A DNA stretch of 64,000 nt from Pogostemon cablin (GCA_023678885.1 CM042963.1:38939105-39003104); one strand, 5' to 3'. Counted from the stretch's first letter, positions 22,640-34,467 are shown. The notes: generated from the sequence alone by a model not told the origin. Numbers and translations are program-made.

Positions 22640-25209
22640 AGGTTGATGAATCATTTTCTGATATGATGTAATGCAATCAATGGTAGTTGGGAGAGGTGGT
22701 TAAAATTAAGTTAGTCAAGAAAAAGTGAGGAATGGGGATGGGAAGGTAGAAAGAGGGGTGACATAACAAATTCACTGTTAGCACCGCCACAGGAGTTTAT
22801 ATACTTTAAGAAATGCAAGTTGACAAGTGTGTCTGCCTCTTTTTGTGTGTAATTTAAGGAAGATGAGTCAGTTTGAGGGAGCAGCTGTAGTTATATGAGA
22901 TAAGGTGGTAAGAAAGATATCTTAGTTTAGTGTAGTACAAGGTAAGACATTGTCAAAGGATTTATGAGTGTTCTTGGTAGAAATTGACTATCAAAATATA
23001 GATGCTTTGCTCAATAAATATCATATGTACATAAAAAATACCAAGTCACCATCATCACATTTATCCATTATATAAATGGTTAATAAAAAGAAACCACAAT
23101 TTGGTTTGTATAAAACCAATCCACCTGTCAATTTTACGTTCATGAAAATGAAGCTGTATTATTCGTAGAACCTTTTCTTTTTCTTCTTTTTCTATATTTA
23201 ATTTAAGCAGAAAACGATATACGCACGATGTGTACAGGCCTTTAAACAATGAATTATTGCCATAGCATCGCCTTTCAATTTGATATTTTATTGTGCACAG
23301 CATGTTAAATAGATATGCTGGTATATTTTCTACTTATTGATTATGAATAAACGTAAAAATACAGCTAAGAAAACCCGTATACTTCAACCCAACCATATCT
23401 TTTCTTCTTCAATAGAATCATCCATCACCCAAAAAAAAAAAAAAAAAAAAAAAAGACAAATTGTCATTGAATGATTACTAATGAAGAAATTATTAATACA
23501 GGTTGTTCCTGTGGTGATTAATAATTTAAGGGGATTAAAATAACCCAAGGGTGACCTGCTCCCCCAGGCTACATATATATCCATGAATGATTTTTAGTTT
23601 TACTTACCTCTGTTCAAAAAAATTTCATCACTTTTTAGTAGGTAATCAGGAAATGATTAGATATTAGATAATTCTTGGTCCATTTCACAAATGAATATAT
23701 GAATATGTTGGAGTTTCGATTTAAAGGGGTGAGAGAATCAAACCAATTGGGGAGAAGTGATTTTAATATTAGAAGATTAATTGTGACAAATCCCAGTATG
23801 AATTTTTTCCAGATCATATGATAGGGAATGGGATAATTACATTAAAAAGATACAAAGGAAAAGCCAAAGTGGGAGTTTAATTTAATTGACCAAAAAATGG
23901 AGGTCTTTTTCACCAACAAGCTAATTCTGGTCATGGCATCATCTAATCAAATTAGGAACCCCTTTTGATTTATCTGCCATTTTATTCATTTGGTGGTTGC
24001 AATTATTGGTTGTCGCATTATAATTCTATATATTCTTCTTTTTAATAATTAAATTAAATGGGACAAGACTATCCATCTTAAGATTTGAAAGATAAATTTT
24101 GGATGTGTATGCTGCTTTCCAATTATTGCTACATATTTTATTTTCAATTAAAAAAATTTAGCTTGTATTATATGGGAGGATTGTATCCATGTTAAATTGG
24201 ATCAAAAATCGTCTGCATGCAGTAGAAGCTTACATTTCAATTGATTTCATTAAACCTTTGATTTGGAACTGTATCATACAAGCCTTAAAAATGATTCTTA
24301 TTGATTTTTTTTTTTTAATATGGTCATTGAGTTGCAGATAATATAAATAAAGAAGCAATAGACATAGATAATAAATAAATAAAAATAAAATATTGGGATT
24401 AACCTGGCAGGATAGGGGAATCCCTCAACAAAGCCTACCCAGTAAAGGCCCCCTGTTTTGTTTTATGGTTGATAAATTATTGAAATTGAAATATTATTAC
24501 ACTTGTTAATATACACACTACAAAAGTCAAACAAATTATGTACTTTATTCATGCCTTGGGTGATACTGGTGATTTCGAGGTATTTTATTCCTTTTTCTTA
24601 TTAATATATTTTATTGTGAGAAATCGTAATAAGATAACAACTTACTTTACATTTGGTTGACCTACCTTTCAACTTAAAATGCAGAAAGAAATAGTTCCTT
24701 TCTTTTTATTAAATGTTGGCTCTATGAATTTTTCATGTTTGTCTGTTTCATAAATATATAGTAGTTACTTCGAATTTGACTTTATTAATCTGATCTTATT
24801 AATCGTCTATATAATTAAATACTACTCCCTACATATTGTTACAAATTGCATATTATTACAAATTGTTTAATGCAGAGGCGTATTTACTTAGATTAATCCG
24901 AGCTACGACCCAATTTTATTAATTTTTGTAGTGTAATACAATCTTTTTAAATAATAAATATTCCTCCATCCAATTAAAGTTGTTACCCTTTCACTTCTAG
25001 TTCATTCCATAAAAGTACACACCGGGTTTATACACCCTTGTATGTAAATTATGTTAGTCTTTAATACATGAAAAATTACTCTTTAAACACATAAATTGTT
25101 ACTCTTCAAATTTTTTAAAAATTACGTTTCAAATACTTGTAAACCCTGATTTTTTTATTACTCTTTAGTACATGAAAAATTATTTTTTAGAGACATGAAT
25201 TATTATCTT
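22640..25209. other. 2.6-kb gene-free AT-rich region
   Basis: Upstream DNA of the GH79 gene followed by anonymous AT-rich sequence. A run of 24 A (23431-23454) could be the tail of an old retroposed copy but nothing recognisable precedes it. Short MITE-like snatches occur (CTACTCCCTACATATTG near 24827; CCTCCATCCAATTAAAG near 24963) without matching opposite ends. No RNA gene or coding region was recognised. Confidence 0.5.
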
Positions 25210-26270
25210 GCAGCATCTCTCACAATCGATACAACATGGGAAGTGAAGGGTAATTGGAAGGCTCTTTGAAGGTTGAATATCCCACCAAAAGTAAAGATAT
25301 GCATGTGGAAAGTTTGTAGAGGATGTTTGCCAACAAAGGAAAACTTAATTCAGAAGGGTATTGAGGTTAGTAAACTTAATTCAGAAGGGTATTGAGGTTA
25401 GTAGAAGTTGTCCTCTTTGCAATCTGGGTTTTGAAAATGACTTGCATATATTTTGCAGAATGCCCATTTGCAATTGAATGTTGGAGGGTTGCTGGTCTGT
25501 TGGGGTTAATTACTCCATCATTTTTACAATTTAATTAAACATCTGAATTATGGCTTAATCTTCTTGATAAGATGGAGCATGTATTAGTGGCAAGAACGGT
25601 GATGGTGATATGGTGCATATAGAAAGAGAGAAACTCCAGAGTTTGGACTGGAAATAATTAATCTGCTACTTGTTCAGTTGTTGCAGCAGGGAATTATCTT
25701 GTGGAATGGAAAACAACAAGACAAACTCCTATTCATACGCAACATCTTAATGAGTGCCAGAATTGGCATAAACCCTCCCAAGTCCTTCATAAAGCTTAAT
25801 GTGGATGCGGCCTTCTTTGCAGACTCTTATGAAACTGGTATAAGTATGGTTCTGAGAGATGATCAAGGTGCGTTTGTGAGTTGTCGTTCCTTGGTTTTGG
25901 CGGGGAAACCTAGAGTGGAGGAAGGAGAAGCATTGGGCTTACATGAAGCCCTTTCATGGATCAAGGCTATGGGGATGAGTTAGGTTATAGTGGAAGTTGA
26001 TGCTAAATTAGTAGCTAATGCAGTATATTCGGTTCGGGAAGACGATTCAACTTTTGGAGATATCTTGACAGCTTGCAAACAAATCTTATTGTCAAATTCT
26101 GGATTTATAGTGCGTTTTGTTCGTCGTAATGCCAATATAGTGGCACATCGTCTTGCTAGGGCTTCTCGTTCTTTTTCGAGCCCTCATTGTTGGGTAGAGC
26201 TACCGTCTCTTGTGGATGGCCTACTTGATGTTTGTTCTTGTGAACTTTAATTATTTTTTCTTTGTGAAAA
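25210..26270 (+). pseudogene. LINE ORF2 remnant: RT zinc-binding plus RNase H domains
   Basis: The 3' part of a plant non-LTR retrotransposon. Around 25254-25480 the translation shows a zf-RVT-like stretch (RLNIPPKVKICMWKVCRGCLP, then CPLCNLGFENDLHIF) interrupted by a stop, frame changes and a 31-bp tandem duplication (25341-25371 and 25372-25402). At 25790-26250 a plant LINE-type RNase H-like domain is readable: KLNVDAAFFADS, ISMVLRDDQGAFV, EEGEALGLHEAL, a TAG at 25981-25983, then VEVDAKLVANAV and VRFVRRNANIVAHRLAR. A short A-rich run near 26265-26280 may be the element's 3' end. It cannot encode a functional protein. Its strand is opposite to that of the larger LINE at 27.3-32.6 kb, so it is a separate insertion. 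Confidence 0.85.
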
Positions 26271-26294
26271 AAAAACAAAGAATTGGTAAGTTAA

Positions 26295-26348
26295 TTCATT
26301 TTTTCATACTATAATTTAATTTTCATTTTTTCATACTATAATTTAATT
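26295..26348 (+). repeat. 27-bp tandem duplication, two copies
   Basis: The unit starting TTCATTTTTTCATACTATAA occurs at 26295-26321 and again immediately at 26322-26348 without visible mismatch. It lies just downstream of the LINE remnant's A-rich end. The perfect identity suggests a recent duplication. Confidence 0.85.
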
Positions 26349-26646
26349 TAAAAAAGATCACACGTGGCCTATGATATTACCTTTGAGAGATGGTAAATAT
26401 GATTTGATTTCCATAATACTCCACAATGGAAGATCTGAAAACGAAGACTGGTCAAGTCAACTCAATCATCAATAGGAAGCAAATATCCTCATTCTGTGAT
26501 AAGGAAAGAAATCTTACAATTTTATTACATAAAATTTGATTTTTTTTTTCCAAGCCACAAATTTTGGAGATGCTACATATTTGCAAGAGAGAATTCATCT
26601 CCTCCTCTCCTTGGTTATCCCATCAACAAAATATATACTCTGAAAA

Positions 26647-27093
26647 ATGGTTACTTTAGTAAAGCTTTGTATCTCAATTCCCTTGATTTTGTGTTTCATG
26701 TCCACAGGTAAGGGATTATTAATATGCAGAAAGACAAAAACATGGAGTTTAAATTATATGTAAGATGAATTTGTTTTACCTGCAGCACTAGGTAAATGCG
26801 GATTGAATGACTTTGTAATCGGGACGGAGCGGAGTGGGAGGACAGTGCAAGGGAAGTCGGAATGGAATGTGCAGGTTGTCAACACCTGCAATTGCTCCCA
26901 ATCCAACATAGTATTATCATGTCAAGGTTTTCAGACAGTTGAGCCTATTGATCCATCCATCTTCCAGAAAACCGGTGACCGCTGCTCCGTGAATCGAGGC
27001 CGCCCTCTTCCACCACAAGCTTCTGTCAACTTCTCTTATGCTTGGGATCCACCCTTCTTGCTCAGGCCTTTCTCCACCAACTCACTCTGCTGA
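26647..27093 (+). CDS. Small secreted TPD1-like cysteine-rich protein
   Basis: A TAPETUM DETERMINANT1-like protein of the short type; TPD1 itself is the secreted ligand of the EMS1 receptor kinase, while the role of the short relatives is not settled. Two exons, 26647-26707 and 26786-27093, give 122 residues. Exon 1 encodes the signal peptide (MVTLVKLCISIPLILCF) and joins in phase 1 to ALGKCGLNDFVIGTERSG. The mature protein has six cysteines in the family spacing (KCG, TCNC, LSCQGF, DRCSV, terminal LC), with the conserved blocks TVQGKSEWNVQV, GFQTVEPIDPSIF, NRGRPLPP and FSYAWDPPF. The start is the ATG that gives the signal sequence and a GT-AG intron. The gene is intact although flanked by LINE remnants on both sides. 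Confidence 0.9.
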
Positions 27094-27275
27094 TCAAAAC
27101 TAACAAATAAATGTCCTGCAGTTGTTAGGATATATATGTGGAATAAAATACATCACATATTATATCTTGTGAATTTACAATCAAATCTCTGACCCTGTTT
27201 CACTTCCAACGGTTACAAAATACATAAGCACCATGTTAAAATCAAAATTCTATCACTACATCCTTAGCATCACAC

Positions 27276-30200
27276 TTAGGATGTTACAATGCCATAATTC
27301 AAGAACAAACTAATGATCTGATAAATGATTTTGTCTGCAATTTGTGCTGGAGAAAGCATCCTCGAACCGAACTGGAGAGCATTTCGTTCCATCCATATAT
27401 AGTATATCATGGATGCAAAGGAGATGAAGAAGAGTCTCCTAACCTTCTTGTCGTTTCTGGTGTCTGCATGTATCTTCCGAAATCCATCAGCTACAGATGT
27501 GATACGTCGCCTACATCCAATCTTACTCTTCACTATGTCCCATATACGTTGTGTGTATGGACATTGGAAGAAAAGATGAGCCTGAGTCTCTGCACTCCCC
27601 ACACAAAACCCACATGTTAGTATCACCATTCAGATTCCACATCCTATCCTTGGTGTATACTCTTCCTCTATGCAGAAGCCATAGTCTGAAGCTATACTTT
27701 CTTACAATCCACTTATGCCAAATTTGCTTATATACAAAATTTGTATCCTCTATCTCATCTTTCCTCAGCTTCTGATACAGTATCGAAGAAAGGAATTTCC
27801 CATGAACACAAGCATTCATAATCTGATCTACTGTATCTCCCTCTCCTTCCACATGTGCAATTCTGTTTCTTAAGTGAATCATGGTTCTCCAAACGTACGA
27901 AGAGTTAACGGTTGGAGTAACTACTATCCAATCATGCTCTGTAAGGTACACTGAGTGGATCTACCTTACCCACAGTGAATTGGCCTCCCTATGAATGTCC
28001 CAAAGTGCCGCTACTAGAAGGGCCTTATTCCATGTGGATATGTCCTTCAACCCCAATCCCCCATTGTGCTTCGGTTGAGTGACATCTTTTCAACTTACTG
28101 CACTAGCCTTTGAACCCCAAAGATACCGTCTTATCATGGTTTTCACTCTACCAATGACAACTACCGGCACTGTCACCATGGTACACCAAAATGATAATAC
28201 ACCATAAATACCTGAAGTGATCAGCTCTAGTCTTCCCTGAACGAAAGGAGCTTAGAAGACCACTTATGAATCATGTTGTTAACATCATTCAATAGGGGGT
28301 TGAAGTCATTCACACCAATCCTTTTACTGCAAATGGGAATCCCTAAGTATTTGAATGGAAGCATACCTTTTTTGTATGGAAAGATTTCTGTAATGATGCT
28401 CAAGATGGGAGTCGCCACCCCAGCCGTGAAAATATTGGATTTCTGGGCATTAACAGATAATCCCGATACCTTCTCAAATGACGTCAAGCAAGACTCAATA
28501 CTTTTTGCAGTTCGATCATCTCCATACCCCAGAATTAGCAAATCATCCGCAAATATTAAATGTGAAACATCAACTTTCTTGCAAATTCTAGAGTGGAATT
28601 TGTACAATCCTTCACTAATCTGTACCTTCATCAGTTTGCTAAAATACTCCATGCATAGCACAAAGAGGTGGGAAGAGATGGGATCACCCTGTCGAAGTCC
28701 CCGTTTTTCCTGAAAAAACCTTCTGGTTTCCCATTTAGCAGAAGTAAATAGGAGGGTGTAGTAACACATTGTTCAATCCAACCACAGAACTTGGGTGAAA
28801 ATCCCAATCCATGCAGCATATCAAACAAGAACCTCCAATTAACTGAGTCGTAAGCCTTTGAGATATCTACTTTAATGGTCATTCGAGGAGCTATGTTGCA
28901 GGTTGCTCTACCATATCTACGAAAGATTTCCTCTGCTAATATGATACAATCCCTCATTTTCCTACCTTTAACAAACCCAAATTGAGTTGGATCCACAATG
29001 GAAGGCAAGCATCGATCTTCTCAACCTAACTGCTAACACTTTTGCAATGATTTTATAGACCGTGTTGCAACAAGAGATAGGTCTATAATCCTTCACTCCA
29101 GGATTATGGTTAGACTTAGGTATGAGAGAGATGAAAGTGGCATTAATTTTCTTCAAGAGTTTTCCTTTCCGGAAGAATTCCATCACTGCTTCTGTGAGGT
29201 CTTTACCCACCACACTCCAGGCCTCTTGAAAAAAGAGAGAGAAGTATCCATCAGGTCCAGGGGACTTGTCTTTGTTAATCATCCACAGTGCCGCTCTCAC
29301 TTCATCTTCCATCACTGGTTCTTCTAATGTTAACGAATCAGATGGGGAGATTTTCGGTCCCATGTTCAGCACTGATTCATCCACACATTCAACAATTGGA
29401 GTATTCTTCCCCAAGAGAAAGGTATAATATCAAAGAAAATTGTCCACAACCATAGAATATGAAGTAGTAGGCCCACTCTCCGTGAACACTCTGTATATAA
29501 CATTTCTCGTAACATTACCATTAATCAAGGTATAGAAGTACCTACTTCCACGATCTTGATTTTTGATATGCTTGTTTTTCAAAATCTGAGAAATATAGGT
29601 GGATTCACAATCTTCCAAATGCTTAACTCTCCCAATTGCATCATTTAACTCTGCTGTCAAACCAATTTGATGTGGATTCGCCATAAAGGCTTGTTGGAGA
29701 GTGAGTAGTTTCTCAGTAGCTCTCTTCACTCTTTCTGAAATATATGAGTAATTAAGAAGGTGGAGCTCTTTCAATGGCTTCTTTAGCAATTTGAGCTTGG
29801 AGCATAGCACAAATTTTTTCGTATCTCTAATGTGTACCTGCTATTGGTTAGCAATAATTGAAATAAAGTTATCATGTTTTGTCCAAAGATTGTAAAACCT
29901 GAAGGGACGAGTTGCATTTCCATTGATAGCAACAAACTGAGTCACAACTGGGCAATGATCTGATGAAGATCCTTGTGGCAGAAATGTAGTTTCGACTCTC
30001 CATCGATTATTTCTCTACTGAGGGCAAACCAGCACACGATCAATTTTTGAGCATGAAGAACCATTAGTCCACATGTAAAAGCAGCCAGTGGATGGAGTGT
30101 CTTGAAGGCCCATGAGAGCAAAACTATCACGCATTTCCGCTACACCCATACTCAAATTCGTACCCGTTTTCTCTCCTTCCATTAGAATGCAGTTGAAGTC

Positions 30201-30616
30201 ACCACCAGCAATCCACGGTTCCTCTAGCCCTTGGTAGAGATCCTCCATGTGTTCCCACAGCGTCCTTCTTGCCACATATCTATTGTAAGCATATACAATG
30301 GAAATAGCAAACTTCCTCATTGTAATAGTGCAAATAGCTTGGCTAGATAAGATCTGATCATGAATAATAAAATCATGCAATTCAATTCTGTAGGGATCCC
30401 ATACAACTACAATCCTTCCTCCATTACAAATATCTAGATTATGCTTACAAGCCCAACCAGGGAACACTTTATTTTCAACAGATTCACAACGTGCAGTGGA
30501 TAACTTAGTCTCAAGTAATCCTGCTACTACAACATCATGCTCACGCACCAACTTTTTAGTGTATTGTGGGTAGGTGTGCACCCCATCCCACGCACATTCC
30601 AAGTAAGGAGACTCAT
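27276..30616 (-). pseudogene. LINE ORF2 remnant (endonuclease-RT-zf-RVT)
   Basis: The start MSLLTWNVRGMG (ATG at 30616) is typical of plant LINE ORF2 but soon shifts frame. The endonuclease part reads VVVAGLLETKLS, WIAGGDFNCIL and SKIDRVLV, then a TAG, then SSSDHCPVV, so the key endonuclease motifs are still visible. The RT part (29414-28227) has KSPGPDGYFSLFFQ, FISLIPKSN, GVKDYRPISCCN, FVKGRKMRDCI, VDISKAYDSVNW, then in another frame GLRQGDPISSHLFVLCME and the catalytic HLIFADDLLILG. The C-terminus has a zf-RVT block split by frames (CGFCVGSAETQAHLFFQCPY). At least five breaks are seen, so it is inactive. Confidence 0.9.
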
Positions 30617-32577
30617 GAGGAATAGTCATCGGATATGTAGCCATCCGAGTGAGCATTCCGGAGCTTCTCAAATTCAATGTCAACCCAACTTCTTCTTTTA
30701 AAATTCCTACCAATGGAGGGTGTAGAATCATCACTCTTGCATGGGGGATGCAATGCAAAGTACTGATTGGAAGTTAATCTCTTATCCAGAGGCTCAATCC
30801 TCGAGCTCGAAGGAGAGACATGACTGGAATCAGTCACAGGTTCGGCCGAATTCTTACCGTGGGCCGCATCTGCTGGTTGGGTAGTCGTTGGAGGAGGTCC
30901 AGTAGGATCTGGCTGGGGAGCTTGCTGAAAATTGGTTGTATTTGGTTGAGCTCCATTGGCAGCATTTCCAGCGGCATTTCCACCTCTAGTGTTCCTGTTT
31001 CCACTGTTCCGGCGGCGCCGACGTTTCCCTCTTCCTACGTCTTGAAAGGGCCTTTCCGCTTCCAGAATTGAATCTTGTTGGGGTGGTGGCTGTTGGTGTG
31101 CACGACAAGCTTCGGTGGAGTGCCCCAAGCAAGCACAATGGGTTCAAAACTTGGGCACAAACTCGTAGAATACATTTTGAGCAAACCTCCCCTTCGAAGT
31201 GTTCACCCATACCACATCTTTCCGAGGCTTCACAGCATCAACCTGGATGAGCATACGAGCAAAGGAAACATGCTCTTGAGTGTTAGTGTAATCATCAATA
31301 ATTATGGGATGACCAACAGCCGATGCCAACATACTGAGAAGAGAGGTGGTCCACGTGTTCGAAGGAAATCCTGGAAATTGGACCCACACAGGAATGGTAG
31401 ATATTCCTTCTTCATCGAAATGAAAATCAGGGGACATTCTTTTGAGCATTAAGAACATTTTTTTAGCTTCATGAGGGCCGTTCTGCATCACCCACTGTAC
31501 ATCTTCTTCACATTTGAACTTGAATATGATCCATCCACTATCATGATTTTTTATTTCGACATCCACCTCCCATTTGTTGGCCATTTCCTTCACAGCCAAG
31601 TATCCAGGATACCTACCTGCGAAATAACCAACTAGGGTATAGTCTCACTCGATGCTTCTCTCTTCATCAGGAATAACAATACTTCCATCTTCAAGAGGAG
31701 GAATGTATTGAAGGTTATGGCGTGGGTTGGGTTTTCTATTGTGAAGCTTATTTTTAGGATCAGTTGGGGTTTTAAGCTGGGGGTTATTGGTTCCAGGGTT
31801 TTGAAAGGGGATACAGGAGGAAGGGGCTGATGGATTAGGGATGGAGGAAGGTGGGGGAACTGGGTTTTGTTTGGAGGTTGAAGCTTCATGATGGTGTGAA
31901 AGATTGAAATGGGACTCGGGTAGAATAGATGGAGACGAGATGGAGCCAAATATGATGGGATCGAGGTTGTAGGTGGGGGTTTGTAGGCCGGGTTGAACGG
32001 AGTTAAAGCAATAAGCTCCGTCGGCGCCGCGCAAGATCCGGCAGGAGGGGAGTTGGGGGTCAGTTGATGAGAGAGAGGGGGGGATGTGGGTTGAGGGGAG
32101 TTGGTGACAATTCCAATCAAGTTGTCTTTTAGTGGAGTAGGGTAGGTAGTGGGGGTACATGGGTTAGTGGGACACTTTGACTATGAGATACAAGCTTTCC
32201 ATTAACCAAACATGGGAATTCTCCACTTTTGACAGCAGGAGCAGTCTGCAACTGCTGCACTGCGATTTCCGACGACAACAGAGTTGTTTCTCCATCTTCA
32301 ACGTCAACACTTGCCTGCTGCATCAACGAAGTTGACGAGTCCGGCCGCATCAATGGAGATGAAGATTCCGGCGATTTTGCTATGATCTGCCCCGTAATGA
32401 GCGTGCAACTCTTCCTTGATGGAGGAGTTTGTATTTTGAGAACGCCATAAGAGGCATCACCTTTACCTTCTTTCTTTTCTTGTATTGAACATGCACATCT
32501 TTCTTGTTATTGAGATTCCAGCTTCCCTTACTTCCGGAGGGGGAAGTAGGTAGCGACACCGAATTCCGGCCAGCCAT
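30613..32577 (-). pseudogene. LINE ORF1 remnant (DUF4283 and CCHC knuckle)
   Basis: The reading frame starts MAGRNSVSLPTSPSG at 32577 and can be followed with frame changes through a Pro-rich segment (about 32350-31640). Next is the DUF4283 domain at 31599-31144 (DSGWIIFKFKCEEDVQ, ISTIPVWVQFPGFPSN, ARMLIQVDAVKPRKD). A TGA at about 31141-31143 interrupts the frame immediately before THCACLGHSTEACRAH, where the first cysteine of a CX2CX4HX4C zinc knuckle would be. The rest (31128-30613) is Arg/Lys/Gln-rich. It would act as the nucleic-acid-binding partner of ORF2 in an active element. Confidence 0.85.
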
Positions 32578-32863
32578 GGCCGGACTGAAACATGTGCAGA
32601 AGTTAATGGAGACTACTCAAGGGGTAGCCAGCTCACTATTTGCAGATCTATACACAATTTATACTCAGAATAAGATGGCTTTCTCTGAATCTTATGTTTC
32701 ACAGTAATCATACTCATTATTCAGACCATCAAAACCTGAAATTATGGGAACAAAAATGAATTTCTTCAACATGATCAAAATTGAATCACAAAAGTTGTAA
32801 AATACAACATGATCAAACTGTGTTATAATCGATTAAACTAGTCTATACAACAGAAGAGGGCAG

Positions 32864-34018
32864 CTAAGAAGAACTGACATCTTTCCTACCCATTAAAGCC
32901 AAGAATTTGTCCCTGTATTCCAGGAGCGGACATTTATCAATTAAGTTTGATCCATCGTAAGCCTCTTTGAGGATTACTGTACTCTTAGCGCCTTTGTTGG
33001 TGAGATAAAAAATACCATGATGCTTAATTAAGCAGAGCAACAGTCTGGCTGGTAGACGGTACACTGAATGAAATGCATCCAGCTGAGCAGAGGTCAATCT
33101 TTTTTCCATACTCAAGCTGAGCAGCTCGTGAAGCACTGCAACAGCTCTTTTTCGAGCTTTTGGATCCGCTGCTTCAAGCCTCCTCACATTCAAGTACGGA
33201 GAAGGGAATTCTAGCTTCTGCCACCTCTCGACTTCCTCTAGATAGCTCTTGTTCGGCCTAAAACCAACTGGAAATTTCAAGTGAAATGCAAAAGGGCCGG
33301 GAAAGTTACCATCTTTGGATATCTTAGCCTTCTTTCCATGTCCACTCCAAGTGCCCCCTAGTGATGCCAGCTTCTCCTCCCGGACTGTTACAGCTAGCGA
33401 AGAATCCCAGTTCTCCAAATACAGATATTCCCTCCCATTGAACTCGTTCAATCTGAAATACTGAGGATACTCGAGAATTATGGAGTTTTTGAAATTGCTA
33501 GGCAGTCCCAATTCCCTAGCAACCAACTCGATCGTTTCTAGAGGTAATCTACAGTCCACTGAGAGCATCAACAACTTCCTCAAGTTCCTAACCAAGATGG
33601 GTTCCATTTGCGCACTAGCCTCAGATTCCAAAGCGGCAACCGTTTTAGCCTTTTCAGTTAATGTAACAGCTGGTGGCGTTCTGTCACCTTGACCGCCAAT
33701 AACACGAAAAATGGAAGGGTATTTCTCGATAACAGCCATGTAATTCCATTTCTGCACGAACCCAACTTCCTTTTCGAGGTCCCTAAGCAGAAGAGACGCC
33801 GTTTTCTGGGATTGGATGATGGATTTCAGCTGTAGGATTAGTAATGGCTTCTTTTGAAGTTCCATCACCCTGTCAAGTTCTTGCACCCTGTGGTATATTT
33901 TTTTCTTAGGTTTTCTCCCCACAGTTGTTTTGTGCATCCTCCTATAACCTGATAAAAGGTAAGGCGCTCCCATTTCGTTAAGTTTGAGCAATTGCGAGAT
34001 CGAGAAATGTCTACGCAT
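32864..34018 (-). CDS. PORR-domain organellar RNA-binding protein
   Basis: A plant organelle RNA recognition (PORR, formerly DUF860) protein; characterised members bind group II introns and promote splicing in plastids or mitochondria. It is a single uninterrupted ORF of 384 residues with no intron, common in the family. The Arg-rich start (MRRHFSISQLLKL) fits a presequence. The PORR domain covers roughly residues 35-360 with RVQELDRVMELQKKPLLILQ, FVQKWNYMAVIEKYPSIFRV, LRKLLMLSVDCRLPLETIEL, FPGPFAFHLKFPVGFRPNKS, SPYLNVRRLEAADPKARKRA and LLLCLIKHHGIFYLTNKGAK near the C-terminus. The start is the first ATG in this frame; an overlapping upstream ATG at 34104 is out of frame. Which organelle and which intron it serves cannot be read from sequence. 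Confidence 0.92.
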   Translation of the reverse strand: MRRHFSISQLLKLNEMGAPYLLSGYRRMHKTTVGRKPKKKIYHRVQELDRVMELQKKPLLILQLKSIIQSQKTASLLLRDLEKEVGFVQKWNYMAVIEKYPSIFRVIGGQGDRTPPAVTLTEKAKTVAALESEASAQMEPILVRNLRKLLMLSVDCRLPLETIELVARELGLPSNFKNSIILEYPQYFRLNEFNGREYLYLENWDSSLAVTVREEKLASLGGTWSGHGKKAKISKDGNFPGPFAFHLKFPVGFRPNKSYLEEVERWQKLEFPSPYLNVRRLEAADPKARKRAVAVLHELLSLSMEKRLTSAQLDAFHSVYRLPARLLLCLIKHHGIFYLTNKGAKSTVILKEAYDGSNLIDKCPLLEYRDKFLALMGRKDVSSS

Positions 34019-34154
34019 GCCTCAGAGGAAAATGGTCGAGCAGTTGGAATGCAAATCGCTACCCAAGCTTCCAGAAAGCAGAGCTTCAAAGTGAATTCCT
34101 GCACGCATCAAGAGCAAAGAAATTGGTGAATTCCTTGTTGCCTAGGAATCAAGA

Positions 34155-34225
34155 GCTTTTGACGGCGTTTATAAATAAATATATTTACGACGGCGTGTGG
34201 TGTGTCTAAAAACGACGGCGTTTTC
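34155..34225 (-). promoter_or_regulatory. Promoter region of the PORR gene: TATA-like box and three GACGGCG motifs
   Basis: Three copies of GACGGCG flanked by A/T (34161-34167, 34189-34195, 34214-34220) surround a TATA-like TTTATAAA (around 34168-34176), about 150 bp upstream of the PORR start codon. Repeated ACGACGGCGTTT-type words near transcription starts are seen in other plant promoters; a function here is inferred only from position and repetition. Confidence 0.45.
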
Positions 34226-34467
34226 CCACTCTACACGCTCGAAGAAACCGTTAAGAACTCACTTGATCCTTTCTGCAACCATTGTGAATTAGCAGGTGAT
34301 TTTATTTGGTCGATGGTTTGAATTTTGATGCTTTTCCTAATTTACGAAAATTTCATCTAATGTTGTACTCTTCTTGAATTTCGTTTTGTAATTCAACGGG
34401 GTGCCTCTTTTCGGATTTCTCGTTTCATTAATATTATATTTAACGGAACAAGATATGCGAGAAATTT
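34226..34467. other. Upstream flank of the PORR gene, no gene seen
   Basis: DNA between the putative PORR promoter and the inverted repeat. No coding resemblance. Confidence 0.5.

Larger units (their letters stand above)
27276..32620 (-). mobile_element. Degenerate L1-type LINE retrotransposon
   Basis: On the minus strand the order is ORF1 (DUF4283 plus zinc knuckle, from 32577), then ORF2 (endonuclease, reverse transcriptase, zf-RVT; ending at 27276), the standard plant L1 layout. About 5.3 kb is retained, so the copy is near full length, but it carries several stops and frameshifts in both ORFs. No RNase H domain follows the zf-RVT part. I could not find a clear poly(A) tail (poly-T on the plus strand) or target duplication, so both ends are approximate. 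It fills the space between the TPD1-like gene and the 3' end of the PORR gene. Confidence 0.9.

Noticed and set aside
30015..32577. Possible functional LINE proteins
   Set aside because: Multiple in-frame stops and frameshifts in ORF1, endonuclease and RT regions; treated as a pseudogene.
32504..32707. A 67-codon plus-strand frame over the 5' end of the LINE
   Set aside because: Antisense to LINE ORF1 and its leader; no family resemblance.
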